Shown piece after piece: positions 19,630-27,299 of a stretch of 64,000 bases of DNA; positions within the stretch are counted from its first letter, which is position 1; each line of letters begins with the position of its first letter. Source of the stretch: Anaerobacillus alkaliphilus. GTDB lineage: Bacteria > Bacillota > Bacilli > Bacillales > Anaerobacillaceae. Location of the stretch: contig NZ_QOUX01000042.1 of the NCBI RefSeq assembly GCF_004116265.1, positions 176,636 through 240,635 on the forward strand, read 5' to 3'. A model generated the notes under the pieces. It searched no databases and had not been told where the DNA came from. It saw only the letters and a list, made by a program, of their open reading frames with translations. A program made the translations under genes and the position numbers.

Positions 19630-21393
19630 ATGACTGTTCGCAAACGGATGATTTGGGTACTAGGAATATTTTTGCTCGCAATGTTCGTTTTTATTATTAG
19701 ACTTGCATATGTTCAACTCATCGCTACTCATCACATAACAAAATACGATATTGATCTAGTTCAGGAAAGTATTAAACAGCGGACGAAAAAATTTGTTCTG
19801 CATTCTGGAAGAGGTTATTTTACTGATCGAAATGGTCAATCATTACATATGGACTATTTTCCAAGCCTTATTTTGTTCCCTTACTTAAAGGAAGAAGGCT
19901 GGTCATTATCTAAAGTTGCGCAAATCCTTAATATAGACACTGAAAAGCTTATCACATCGATTGAACATGCCAATGAGCCATTTATATTTAAGGATAATGG
20001 AGTGCGCCGAAGACTCTCGATAACAGAAATGAATAAAATTAATGAATTAAAAATTCCTGGTGTTTATGCTCATTTTGTTCAGGAGAGAACAGAAAACATT
20101 GCCCCCCACTTAGTAGGTGTTGTAGGAGAAAATGTAGAAGAGGTAAAAAAAAGATATAAAGCACAAGTGGAAAATGGAACATTGTCAGTACATACCGAAA
20201 TAGGTGTATCAGGGATGGAGCGTTCGTTGGATCCGTTTTTAATATCACAAGGAAGTTCTGAGTTAAATTACTTTGTTGATAACTTAGGAAGACCACTATT
20301 TGGGTATGATGTACGTTATCATGCACCAGCAGATCCGTATCATCCAACAGAAGTTGTCACAACGCTCGACAAGGATATCCAAAATTATGTTACGGATGCG
20401 CTAAAAGAAACGGGCTTGACGTACGGAGGTGCCGTATTACTGGATGTAAAAACAAATGATCTGATTTCACTTGTTAGTTTGCCGACTTTCAATATTCATT
20501 TTCCATTTGATGAGGGAGCAAAAAACCATATTGTTTCTTCTTATACACCTGGTTCTATTTTTAAGATTGTAGTTGCTGCTGCAGCTATTGATCAAAACAT
20601 TACTAATAAGTTTGATCTCTTTGATTGTAATAGAAATCTTTATGGTGATCAGGAAGAACCAAGGATGCTAGGAAGTTTAACATTCCAAGAAAGTTTCGCG
20701 CAAAGTTGTAATTATACATTTGCCAAGTTAGCATCTGAAATGTTAAAGACAGATAATCAGGTATTGCAACGTTATGCTGAAAAATTAGGATTAGTAGATA
20801 AGGTAGGTTGGAATGGCGATATTTATCGATTAGAAAATATAGCCCATTTTCCAGAAGAGGAAGAAGGGACTATTATTGTTAGCGAGGAGGATATTGGTAA
20901 TCCATATGCAATTGCACAAACAGCTATTGGTCAAAAAAATGTTCGGGTTACACCTTTAGCGGTGGCAAATATGTTAGCAACCATTGCACGTGGGGGAGAA
21001 AAACGTCAAGTTCGTAGTGCTACAAAAATTAAGTATGAGAATGGAACAACAGTGGTTGAATTTCCTACACAACAGTTAGGTGATGGTAATCAAATTTCAA
21101 CCTATACGGCTATGCGACTACAAGAATTGCTTCGTTCAGTAGTAAAACAGAAAAAAGGAACAGCTAATTCCAAACTTAGTAACAGTCCTTATTTAGTGGC
21201 TGGAAAAACAGGTACCGCCGAAAAAGGTAAAAATAAAGAAAAGTTGAGTCACTGGTTTGCAGGTTATTTTCCTGCCGACAAGCCTAAATATGTCTTAGTC
21301 ATCGTTGATTTAGATCACCATAGTGGAAATTATAAGACACTTAAAGCATATCAAAAGATTGTAAAGTATCTTTATGAGTTTGATCAAAATTAG
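19630..21393 (+). CDS. pbpI: Class B penicillin-binding protein (PbpI/YrrR-like)
   Basis: 587 residues with one N-terminal membrane helix (about 8-26), a dimerisation domain and a transpeptidase domain. All three catalytic motifs are present: S309-I-F-K312, S359-C-N361 and K526-T-G528. It cross-links septal or peripheral peptidoglycan outside the membrane and binds beta-lactams. ATG 19630 follows GGAGGTG; an upstream in-frame ATG at 19609 has no ribosome site. As in B. subtilis it sits between greA and yrrS. Confidence 0.9.
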   Translation: MTVRKRMIWVLGIFLLAMFVFIIRLAYVQLIATHHITKYDIDLVQESIKQRTKKFVLHSGRGYFTDRNGQSLHMDYFPSLILFPYLKEEGWSLSKVAQILNIDTEKLITSIEHANEPFIFKDNGVRRRLSITEMNKINELKIPGVYAHFVQERTENIAPHLVGVVGENVEEVKKRYKAQVENGTLSVHTEIGVSGMERSLDPFLISQGSSELNYFVDNLGRPLFGYDVRYHAPADPYHPTEVVTTLDKDIQNYVTDALKETGLTYGGAVLLDVKTNDLISLVSLPTFNIHFPFDEGAKNHIVSSYTPGSIFKIVVAAAAIDQNITNKFDLFDCNRNLYGDQEEPRMLGSLTFQESFAQSCNYTFAKLASEMLKTDNQVLQRYAEKLGLVDKVGWNGDIYRLENIAHFPEEEEGTIIVSEEDIGNPYAIAQTAIGQKNVRVTPLAVANMLATIARGGEKRQVRSATKIKYENGTTVVEFPTQQLGDGNQISTYTAMRLQELLRSVVKQKKGTANSKLSNSPYLVAGKTGTAEKGKNKEKLSHWFAGYFPADKPKYVLVIVDLDHHSGNYKTLKAYQKIVKYLYEFDQN

Positions 21394-21504
21394 AGTGTTG
21401 TACTTTGTAACTAAGGTAAAATATTTTTTTCAGATATAATTATCGAAAAAATTCTAAAATTTGATTATAATGGTAACTAGTAGTCAACGTAGGAGGGAAT
21501 GTAA

Positions 21505-22137
21505 ATGAGAAATGATAACTTTTACGGTAGCGGTATTAGGAGCCAAAAAAGGAAGAAGCAAAAAGCGGACAAGATATTAAATATATCAATAGGAGTAGTT
21601 GTTTTTCTCATTTTACTAGTAGGAGGCCAGTTGTTCTTAGGAGGCAAATCTCCTGAAAAGGCTGTAAGTAGCAAGATGCCAGTACAGGCTACTCCAGTTA
21701 CTAATGAAGAAACTGAGGAAGTAGATGAAGATGTTGAGGCAAAAGAGAATTTAACAGAAGTGGAAGTAGATGAAGAAACGCCAGAAGAGACAACAAATGC
21801 CAATGAGACACCTACGAACCAAAACCAAGGCGGGACTACCCAACAAACAGGGCAATGGCAGCCTATTGGAACTGTCCAGGAAGAGCCATTTGTCGCCATC
21901 TATGATAGAGATCACGTGAATTGGCTAGAGATGACAAAAGCCTTTCAAGTAGCAACTGGGTTAGATGATACCATCATACTATGGCGTGTTAGTAATGGTG
22001 GTGACCATCAAAGTGCTGTAGGGATTGTTTCAGACTCAAACAATCGAAATACTCCTTATCAAGTCAGAATTGAATGGGTAACAAATGAAGGGTGGATGCC
22101 TGTAAGTGTTGAGAAGTTAACCGAAAATCCTTTCTAA
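21505..22137 (+). CDS. YrrS family protein (DUF1510)
   Basis: 210 residues: a basic cytoplasmic N-terminus, one membrane helix near 28-47, a low-complexity Glu/Thr/Asn-rich linker (about 60-115), then the DUF1510 domain (EEPFVAIYDRDHVNWLEM, VRIEWVTNEGWMPVSVEKL). The topology suggests a globular domain outside the cell. Its constant position behind the PBP gene suggests a wall-related role, but no function is known to me. AGGAGGG precedes the ATG. Confidence 0.85.
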   Translation: MRNDNFYGSGIRSQKRKKQKADKILNISIGVVVFLILLVGGQLFLGGKSPEKAVSSKMPVQATPVTNEETEEVDEDVEAKENLTEVEVDEETPEETTNANETPTNQNQGGTTQQTGQWQPIGTVQEEPFVAIYDRDHVNWLEMTKAFQVATGLDDTIILWRVSNGGDHQSAVGIVSDSNNRNTPYQVRIEWVTNEGWMPVSVEKLTENPF

Positions 22138-22187
22138 TTGAGAGTAGGAATTCTTCTGCGGAAGATACAAATAATAAGGAACAAGCT

Positions 22188-22216
22188 GAAAAGACCTCGG
22201 ATCCGAGGTCTTTTCA
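22188..22216 (+). terminator. Terminator after yrrS
   Basis: A perfect palindrome, GAAAAGACCTCGG followed by CCGAGGTCTTTTC, with a minimal loop. It is symmetric enough to act on both strands. Confidence 0.85.
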
Positions 22217-22273
22217 TAAGGACATAAATAGGGTATATTTTTAGAATGAAGAATAGAAGGGAATTGATTTAAT

Positions 22274-22972
22274 TTGCGTATTGGAATTATAGGTGCAATG
22301 GATGAAGAGGTTGAATTACTAATCAGTAAACTTGATAACAAGGTTGAAGAAAAAATTGCTGGTTGTGAATTCTTCAGTGGATTGTTAAATGGGGCGGATG
22401 TAGTTTTATTAAAATCAGGTATAGGTAAAGTAAATGCTGCTATAGGTACAACATTGCTAATAGATAAATTTAAACCTGATTACATAGTAAACACAGGATC
22501 AGCAGGAGGATTTGAGCCATCATTAGAGGTTGGCAACATTGTGATCTCAACAGAAGTCCGATATAATGACGTCGATGCTACTGTTTTTGGTTATGAATTT
22601 GGACAGGTTCCAAGAATGCCGGCTGCTTATCAACCAAACGATATGTTAGTTTCAATTGCCGAGAAAAGCGCTACTGAAGTAGGGGTTCACTCAGTCAAGG
22701 GGCTAATTTTATCAGGAGACTCATTTATGAGTGATGAAAATAGAGTTCTTGAACTTAAGCATAAGTTTCCTCAGGCATACTGTGCAGAAATGGAAGCAGG
22801 AGCTATTGCACAGGTTTGTTATCAATTTAATTGTCCTTTTGTGATTATACGTTCATTAAGTGATATTGCTGGTAGTGACGCGAAGATGTCCTATGATCAA
22901 TTTTTACAGACAGCCTCAGTTAACTCAGCAAATCTTGTGTTATTAATGGTAGAACATTTAAACAATCAGTAA
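22274..22972 (+). CDS. mtnN: 5'-methylthioadenosine/S-adenosylhomocysteine nucleosidase
   Basis: 232 residues, the normal MtnN length. [16 protein letters not shown] is the family opening; [28 protein letters not shown] (ribose-contacting ME) and IRSLSDIAG with the catalytic Asp follow. It hydrolyses MTA and SAH, feeding methionine salvage and removing SAM by-products. The TTG start has a modest AGAAGGG upstream. In B. subtilis it is followed by mccA-mccB-yrhC; here only yrhC remains next to it. Confidence 0.94.
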   Translation: MRIGIIGAMDEEVELLISKLDNKVEEKIAGCEFFSGLLNGADVVLLKSGIGKVNAAIGTTLLIDKFKPDYIVNTGSAGGFEPSLEVGNIVISTEVRYNDVDATVFGYEFGQVPRMPAAYQPNDMLVSIAEKSATEVGVHSVKGLILSGDSFMSDENRVLELKHKFPQAYCAEMEAGAIAQVCYQFNCPFVIIRSLSDIAGSDAKMSYDQFLQTASVNSANLVLLMVEHLNNQ

Positions 22973-22979
22973 TAGTTAT

Positions 22980-23001
22980 TGGAGTCGATCATTCGACTCC
23001 A
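22980..23001 (+). terminator. Stem-loop after mtnN
   Basis: GGAGTCGA and TCGACTCC form a perfect 8-bp stem with a TCAT loop. The following ATTGGCTTT is poor in Ts, so termination is uncertain. Confidence 0.5.
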
Positions 23002-23109
23002 TTGGCTTTAATTGGATGTAACCTCAGATACTACGATATGTTATACTAGAATAGCATCGAGTGGTAAAAGACTCTAATTCGGTGATAAATAGAGTTGGAG
23101 GTTACTAAC

Positions 23110-23340
23110 ATGAAAAATACGAAGGTATTATCTGATAAAGTTACAGATTATAAAAGATTTGCATTTATATTATTAGCACTAACGGTATTTATGTTTATTG
23201 GGTTAATTGTCCCTAATGAAGGTGTTACCCAAAATCAAACAATCATTTTAATAGTGGTTAGTATTTGTTCTCTTGCTTCAGCGTTCTATTTTCATAGAAA
23301 AGCAATGAAATTTCAAGAACAGTTATATAATGAAGAATAG
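23110..23340 (+). CDS. YrhC family small membrane protein
   Basis: 76 residues with two membrane helices (FAFILLALTVFMFIGLIV and TIILIVVSICSLASAFYF) and short charged ends. Length and layout fit the YrhC family of Bacillus, found near methionine-to-cysteine conversion genes. ATG 23110 has GGAGG 8 nt upstream. Function unknown. Confidence 0.8.
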   Translation: MKNTKVLSDKVTDYKRFAFILLALTVFMFIGLIVPNEGVTQNQTIILIVVSICSLASAFYFHRKAMKFQEQLYNEE

Positions 23341-23372
23341 AAAACCTCTACGAAATTCTGTAGAGGTTTTTA
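23341..23372 (+). terminator. Terminator after yrhC
   Basis: AAAACCTCTAC pairs with GTAGAGGTTTT around an 8-nt loop, followed by Ts. Confidence 0.9.
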
Positions 23373-23560
23373 CTTACGGTCCCATTTAAAAAGCTATTCT
23401 AATGTTATCAATTTTTTACTTTTGGATAGATTAATTTTAAAAGGAGTTTCGTTTAATAAAATGTTTGCATTTCTTTCACAATAAATATCTTCCATTTGTT
23501 CAAAAAAAAATAGATAATGGAAAAAGAAAGAAAATTTTTCATTGAAAGGGGATCATTATA

Positions 23561-23809
23561 ATGAAAGTTAAAGTATTAGCACCAATCTTTGCTGAAGCCG
23601 CAAGCAAGTTAGTTAATGCTACGAGTAAATACTCTGATACAGTCCTTATAAAAAAGGACCACTGGGTAATTGATGCTAAAAGTTTACTTGGTATATTAGC
23701 TATTGCACTTCAACCTGGGCAAGTATTCGAACTAAGTATTGACGGAGAAGCAAAAGAAGAATTAGTAACGGAACTACTTTCTTTAGGAATTTTCGAGGTC
23801 GAAGAATAG
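23561..23809 (+). CDS. HPr/Crh-like protein lacking the active-site histidine
   Basis: 82 residues that line up with HPr over most of the length: ASKLVNATSKYSD corresponds to helix 1 and DAKSLLGILAIAL to the region around regulatory Ser46. S41 is the Ser46 equivalent, and 31 residues before it, where HPr has His15, there is F10. The neighbouring Arg17 and Pro18 are replaced by E12 and A13. It therefore cannot act as a PTS phosphocarrier but might still be a target of HPr kinase, as Crh is. AAAGGGG precedes the ATG. It has its own terminator, 200 nt before a sugar hydrolase with a cre site. A structural HPr relative with another role is also possible. Confidence 0.75.
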   Translation: MKVKVLAPIFAEAASKLVNATSKYSDTVLIKKDHWVIDAKSLLGILAIALQPGQVFELSIDGEAKEELVTELLSLGIFEVEE

Positions 23810-23815
23810 TCAAAG

Positions 23816-23853
23816 AAGATTGAGTACTCATGATGAGAGTCTCAATCTTTTTT
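23816..23853 (+). terminator. Terminator after the HPr-like gene
   Basis: AAGATTGAG pairs with CTCAATCTT, with further pairing in the loop, followed by six Ts. Confidence 0.88.
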
Positions 23854-23918
23854 GTTTCACCACATATGACATAGTCCCTAGTAATCCACAATTATTGTTT
23901 AAGTTCACCAATATTTCA

Positions 23919-23932
23919 GGAAACCGTTTGCA
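23919..23932. promoter_or_regulatory. cre-like CcpA operator upstream of the glucosidase
   Basis: GGAAACCGTTTGCA matches the cre consensus TGNAANCGNTNNCA at all fixed positions but the first. It overlaps the -35 box, a typical place for CcpA repression. A LacI-type local regulator could also bind it. Confidence 0.65.
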
Positions 23933-23957
23933 CAATCTAGAAAGCTTATAGTAATAT
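23928..23957 (+). promoter_or_regulatory. Sigma-A promoter of the glucosidase
   Basis: TTGCAC at 23928-23933 and TAATAT at 23952-23957, 18 nt apart, overlap the cre-like site. Confidence 0.6.
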
Positions 23958-24009
23958 TGGGAATGGATACCTTTGATTTAGAGACAAGATAGGGAGTTGA
24001 CTACATACT

Positions 24010-25686
24010 ATGAATAAGACCTGGTGGAAAGAAAGTGTTGTTTACCAAATCTACCCTCGTAGTTTTGCGGATAGTAATGCGGATGGTATTGGTGATTTGA
24101 AAGGAATTATTTCAAAGCTCGATTATTTAAAGTTGTTAGGGATTGATGTTATCTGGCTATCACCGGTATATAAGTCTCCAAATGACGATAATGGTTATGA
24201 TATTAGTGATTATCAAGAGATAATGGATGAATTTGGGACGATGTCTGACTGGGAGGAGTTATTAGCAGAGGTTCATAACCGTGGCATGAAACTGATTATG
24301 GACTTAGTTGTTAACCATAGCTCAGATGAGCATCAATGGTTTGTAGAAGCGAGAAAATCAAAAGATAACCCGTATCGGGATTATTATATTTGGCGCCCGG
24401 GTAAAGATGGAAAAGAACCAAATAATTGGGCAAGCGCCTTTAGTGGCTCAGCGTGGGAATATGATGAAACAACAGACGAATATTTCTTACATTTGTTCTC
24501 AAAGAAACAGCCAGACCTAAATTGGGAAAACCCAAAGCTTCGTGAAGAAGTTTATAAAATGATGAATTGGTGGCTTGACAAAGGTATAGATGGATTTAGG
24601 ATGGACGTAATTAATTTCATCTCGAAAGTAGAAGGACTTCCTGATGCTCCTTCTGAACCAGGAAAAAAATATGTATCTGGTCACGAATACTTTATGAATG
24701 GCCCTCGTATCCATGAATTTTTACAAGAAATGCATAAATCGACGACTGCAAATTATGATGTGATGACTGTTGGAGAGATGCCTGGGGTAAACCATGAACA
24801 AGCTAAATTATATACGGCTGAAGATCGTGGTGAAGTCAACATGGTATTTCAGTTTGAACATGTTGACTTAGATTCAGGCCCACATGGAAAGTGGGATCTT
24901 CGTCCACTTAAGTTGTCAGACCTGAAAGAAAACTTGTCTAGTTGGCAAAAGGGCTTGGAACAGATTGGTTGGAATAGTTTATATATGAACAATCACGATC
25001 AACCACGGATGGTTTCTCGCTTCGGAGATGATGGGAAATATCGAGTAGAGTCGGCAAAAATGTTGGCAACATTACTTCACATGATGAAAGGAACTCCTTA
25101 TATTTATCAAGGTGAAGAGATGGGGATGACAAACGTTCGATTTGAAAGCATTGAACAATATAAAGATATTGAAACCTTAAATATGTATAAAGAAAAAAGT
25201 GAGCAAGGGCTCGCTCATGAAACAATTATGAATTCAATCTATGTTAAAGGAAGAGATAATGCACGCACTCCGGTACAATGGGATGATAGTGAGAATGCAG
25301 GTTTTACAACTGGAACTCCTTGGATTGAAGTAAATCCTAATTATAAAGAAATAAATGCAAAGGCAGTACAAGAAGATAAAAATTCTATCTTTTATTACTA
25401 TCAACAATTAATTCAGCTACGTAAACAACACGAGATTATCGTTTACGGTGAATATGATTTACTGTTAGAGCATGATCCGGATATATTTGCTTATGTAAGA
25501 ACTTTAGGAGACAAGAAGTTAGTAGTTGTTTGTAATTTCTACGCACAAGAACCAACGTTTGAATTACCGAACAACTTATCATTCTCAGCAAGTGAATTAA
25601 TCATTAGTAACTATCCAGAAGTAGAGGGTACAGTTAAGAAATTTACATTAAAGCCTTACGAGGCAAGAGTTTATCTACTTGAATAA
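24010..25686 (+). CDS. malL: Oligo-1,6-glucosidase / alpha-glucosidase (GH13 subfamily 31)
   Basis: 558-residue TIM-barrel glycosidase: WWKESVVYQIYPRSF at the start, nucleophile D199 in GFRMDV, acid/base E256 in TVGEMPG and transition-state Asp D330 in NNHDQPR. Val200 directly after the nucleophile is typical of alpha-1,6-cleaving (isomaltose-type) enzymes rather than maltases. No signal peptide is seen, so it should be cytoplasmic and act on imported sugars. No transporter or local regulator is adjacent. A cre-like site at the promoter predicts glucose repression. Trehalose-6-phosphate hydrolase is a related alternative that I consider less likely. Confidence 0.88.
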   Translation: MNKTWWKESVVYQIYPRSFADSNADGIGDLKGIISKLDYLKLLGIDVIWLSPVYKSPNDDNGYDISDYQEIMDEFGTMSDWEELLAEVHNRGMKLIMDLVVNHSSDEHQWFVEARKSKDNPYRDYYIWRPGKDGKEPNNWASAFSGSAWEYDETTDEYFLHLFSKKQPDLNWENPKLREEVYKMMNWWLDKGIDGFRMDVINFISKVEGLPDAPSEPGKKYVSGHEYFMNGPRIHEFLQEMHKSTTANYDVMTVGEMPGVNHEQAKLYTAEDRGEVNMVFQFEHVDLDSGPHGKWDLRPLKLSDLKENLSSWQKGLEQIGWNSLYMNNHDQPRMVSRFGDDGKYRVESAKMLATLLHMMKGTPYIYQGEEMGMTNVRFESIEQYKDIETLNMYKEKSEQGLAHETIMNSIYVKGRDNARTPVQWDDSENAGFTTGTPWIEVNPNYKEINAKAVQEDKNSIFYYYQQLIQLRKQHEIIVYGEYDLLLEHDPDIFAYVRTLGDKKLVVVCNFYAQEPTFELPNNLSFSASELIISNYPEVEGTVKKFTLKPYEARVYLLE

Positions 25687-25690
25687 AATA

Positions 25691-25725
25691 AAAGAAACTC
25701 CGTTCTTAAGCGGAGTTTCTTTTTT
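25691..25725 (+). terminator. Terminator after the glucosidase
   Basis: AGAAACTCCG pairs with CGGAGTTTCT around TTCTTAAG, followed by five Ts. Confidence 0.92.
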
Positions 25726-25740
25726 GTGGTAATTCCATTA

Positions 25741-25932
25741 GGCTGTTTTCGCAAAGTTTGTTGCTTTCGTAAAAATCCCAAAAGCCGGATTTTTACACAT
25801 AATACTAATAATTCACAACTAATTTAGTAAGTATTGCTCTTTTCTTACATAATTTATTGGCTGATATCTTCATCTAGGGTATTTTTTCGATTATTTTGGG
25901 GTAAAAAAGCCACAATGTTTACGAAAAGAGCC
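25741..25932. mobile_element. 192-bp MITE-like inverted-repeat element, copy 1
   Basis: Terminal imperfect inverted repeats (GGCTGTTTTCGCAAAG... at the left; GGCTCTTTTCGTAAAC... at the right, read inward) match at 19 of 24 positions. The 8-bp sequence TTCCATTA is repeated on both sides (25733-25740 and 25933-25940), which marks a transposition event. There is no coding capacity. A perfect 10-bp internal stem (GTAAAAATCC/GGATTTTTAC) lies near the left end. The 8-bp duplications and GGCTCTTTT-type ends are reminiscent of ISL3-family transposons, an inference only. Confidence 0.88.
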
Positions 25933-25940
25933 TTCCATTA

Positions 25941-26086
25941 AGATCCTCCTTTTAAAAATTGATACTAAGGTGCTTTTTTGTAACTACTATGGATGTATTT
26001 AGCTAGGTTATTCTAACATGACTTGGCTGATACTTTTATAGAGAACCACAAAATGGTGTAAATTTTAAGAATATTTCCTAAATGTC
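25941..26086. other. Gap between the repeat element and a small-gene promoter
   Basis: With the element at 25741, this completes a gene-free stretch of about 470 nt after the glucosidase. I see no open frame with a ribosome site and no stable hairpin in this part. Confidence 0.5.
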
Positions 26087-26136
26087 TTGAATTAGAAAGC
26101 AAGAAACGCATATAATGATATTGAGTATTATTCTCA
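26087..26136 (+). promoter_or_regulatory. Promoter with Fur-box-like inverted repeat
   Basis: TTGAAT at 26087-26092 and TATAAT at 26111-26116 are 18 nt apart. Right downstream, TGAGTATTATTCTCA (26122-26136) matches the 7-1-7 Fur consensus TGATAAT-N-ATTATCA at 11 of 14 positions and is a near-perfect inverted repeat. Placement after the -10 suits iron-dependent repression, but binding is not shown by sequence alone. Confidence 0.55.
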
Positions 26137-26157
26137 TTAAATCGGAGGAGATTTATA

Positions 26158-26319
26158 ATGGTATATGCACTTGTAGGGCTCACAATCGTCATTTATTTTC
26201 TAATTGTCATCCGTATTTTCCATGGAATTAATGATACAAAAACAGTTTCCTTCGTTTCAAAAATGAAAAAGATTGTGAAAACAAAACTATTTTCCACATT
26301 TAATACTGAGTTAAAGTAG
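26158..26319 (+). CDS. 53-residue single-pass membrane peptide, unknown
   Basis: A 53-residue frame with GGAGGAG 7 nt before the ATG, its own promoter and its own terminator, which makes it a credible gene. The first 20 residues are a membrane helix (YALVGLTIVIYFLIVIRI) and the rest is basic (KMKKIVKTK), so the tail should face the cytoplasm. I do not recognise the family. The Fur-box-like site and the downstream HesB-like gene hint at iron-related regulation, which is inference. Confidence 0.6.
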   Translation: MVYALVGLTIVIYFLIVIRIFHGINDTKTVSFVSKMKKIVKTKLFSTFNTELK

Positions 26320-26345
26320 GTACTTTCGACGCTACCTACTTTTTC
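26314..26345 (+). terminator. Terminator after the 53-residue gene
   Basis: AAGTAGGTA pairs with TACCTACTT around a 10-nt loop, followed by Ts. The stop codon is inside the left arm. Confidence 0.8.
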
Positions 26346-26493
26346 TTATCCCATAGTAGGTTACAGTCGCCATTTCTACTTATAGTTTCATGTTTATAGT
26401 TCGTTTTGCTTGTGAATACTAGTGAATATTGTTACGATTGAATAGAACTGTTCAGACTGAATAGTTAATGAAGATCTTTTTTGAGGTGAAATT

Positions 26494-26775
26494 ATGAAAA
26501 TTACAGATGAAGCAAAATCATTTATTCAAGGAGTCATGGCAGAAAATAATGTAACTGGTATTAAAGTTATATTTGCCGGCATGGGTTGAGGCGGTCCAAA
26601 ATTAGGATTGTCTCTGGAAGAGGCAAAAGGTGAGGATATCGTAGAAACAATTAACGGTATTCAAGTGGCTTTCGAAAAAAGTATTAAAGAACAAACAGAA
26701 GATTTAACACTTGATTTCAAAGAAACTCCACAAGGCTCTGGTCTTGTGATGTTAGGAATTAACGAGTGTTGTTAG
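26494..26775 (+). CDS. HesB-like selenoprotein (in-frame UGA = selenocysteine)
   Basis: A 93-residue reading frame from ATG 26494 (GAGGTG upstream) to TAG, interrupted only by TGA at 26587-26589, codon 32. The context is A-G-M-G-Sec-G-G-P-K-L-G-L, the place where HesB/IscA-like relatives carry Cys in CGGP. Composition and frame are conserved on both sides of the TGA, and the protein ends in C92-C93, so Sec32 plus the two C-terminal cysteines could form a metal or redox site like the three-Cys site of A-type Fe-S carriers. A SECIS-like hairpin starts 18 nt after the UGA. HesB-like selenoproteins are a recognised bacterial family of uncertain function. A sporadic nonsense mutation is the alternative, but the Sec position and hairpin argue against it. 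Ordinary gene callers would split or miss this gene. Confidence 0.88.
26608..26626 (+). promoter_or_regulatory. Bacterial SECIS-like hairpin
   Basis: TTGTCTC (26608-26614) pairs with GAGGCAA (26620-26626), seven pairs including one G-U, closing a TGGAA loop. The loop lies about 26 nt after the UGA and has G among its first two bases, which fits the general bacterial SECIS pattern. Confidence 0.78.
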
Positions 26776-26783
26776 CAGAAAAT

Positions 26784-26811
26784 GGGCTAGCCATCAGGCT
26801 AGCTCTTTCTT
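26784..26811 (+). terminator. Terminator after the selenoprotein gene
   Basis: GGGCTAGCC pairs with GGCTAGCTC around ATCA, followed by TTTCTT. Confidence 0.85.
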
Positions 26812-26927
26812 GATTCGGTAATTAAAACGTGGAAAAATGTGTTATAATAATTAATGTAACAGCTCACATTAGTTTAATAAATAAATAAGGATCTTTATTA
26901 TATAACAATTGAGAGAAAGGAGTTCAT

Positions 26928-27095
26928 ATGGATAATACTGATTTTTTGAGTAGTAAAGATATGGAAAAAGTAAAACTACTGCAGGAAAAAATCAAGAGCT
27001 CGACTTGCTTTGATGAGTGTAAAAGGCTCGTAACAAAAAAAACGCTAGTTATAGAAAAAGCAAGGGTGAAAAGGGATAAGTTCTTATCCCAATAA
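26928..27095 (+). CDS. 55-residue charged small protein with a CxxxC motif, unknown
   Basis: ATG at 26928 with AAAGGAG 5-6 nt upstream; 55 codons to TAA. The protein is highly charged and probably helical (MEKVKLLQEKIKS), with C27 and C31 spaced CFDEC. A TATAAT box near 26838 and the flanking terminator upstream suggest a separate transcript. The last codons lie in a perfect hairpin (GGGATAAG/CTTATCCC, 27073-27090). I do not recognise the family, and the coding assignment rests on the ribosome site and composition only. Confidence 0.5.
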   Translation: MDNTDFLSSKDMEKVKLLQEKIKSSTCFDECKRLVTKKTLVIEKARVKRDKFLSQ

Positions 27096-27147
27096 TGTTT
27101 AGATATTCCCATTCATGGTGTATAACGTTTCTTTAGAAGGAAATTCT

Positions 27148-27255
27148 ATGAAGAGACCGTTTACTAGTGAAAGGGATTTTTTATTTGTATTTGTAATCAT
27201 GATAATGTCTTTTGTGAGTGTCTTTATGAAGAGCTTTTACTTTAAGCTTATTTGA
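27148..27255 (+). CDS. 35-residue hydrophobic peptide, unknown
   Basis: ATG at 27148 with AGAAGG 8 nt upstream. After a charged start (KRPFTSERD) nearly all residues are hydrophobic (FLFVFVIMIMSFVSVFM), a single membrane helix. It lies 45 nt before deoD and may be a small membrane peptide or chance. No relatives recognised. Confidence 0.35.
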   Translation: MKRPFTSERDFLFVFVIMIMSFVSVFMKSFYFKLI

Positions 27256-27299
27256 AAGTATGGTAAATTAAAACGAGTAATTTTAGGAGGTTGTCATAA

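Noticed and set aside
26494..26775. Selenoprotein frame as an ordinary nonsense pseudogene
   Set aside because: Only one stop interrupts it, at the functional cysteine position, with a SECIS-like hairpin at the right distance and an intact frame on both sides.
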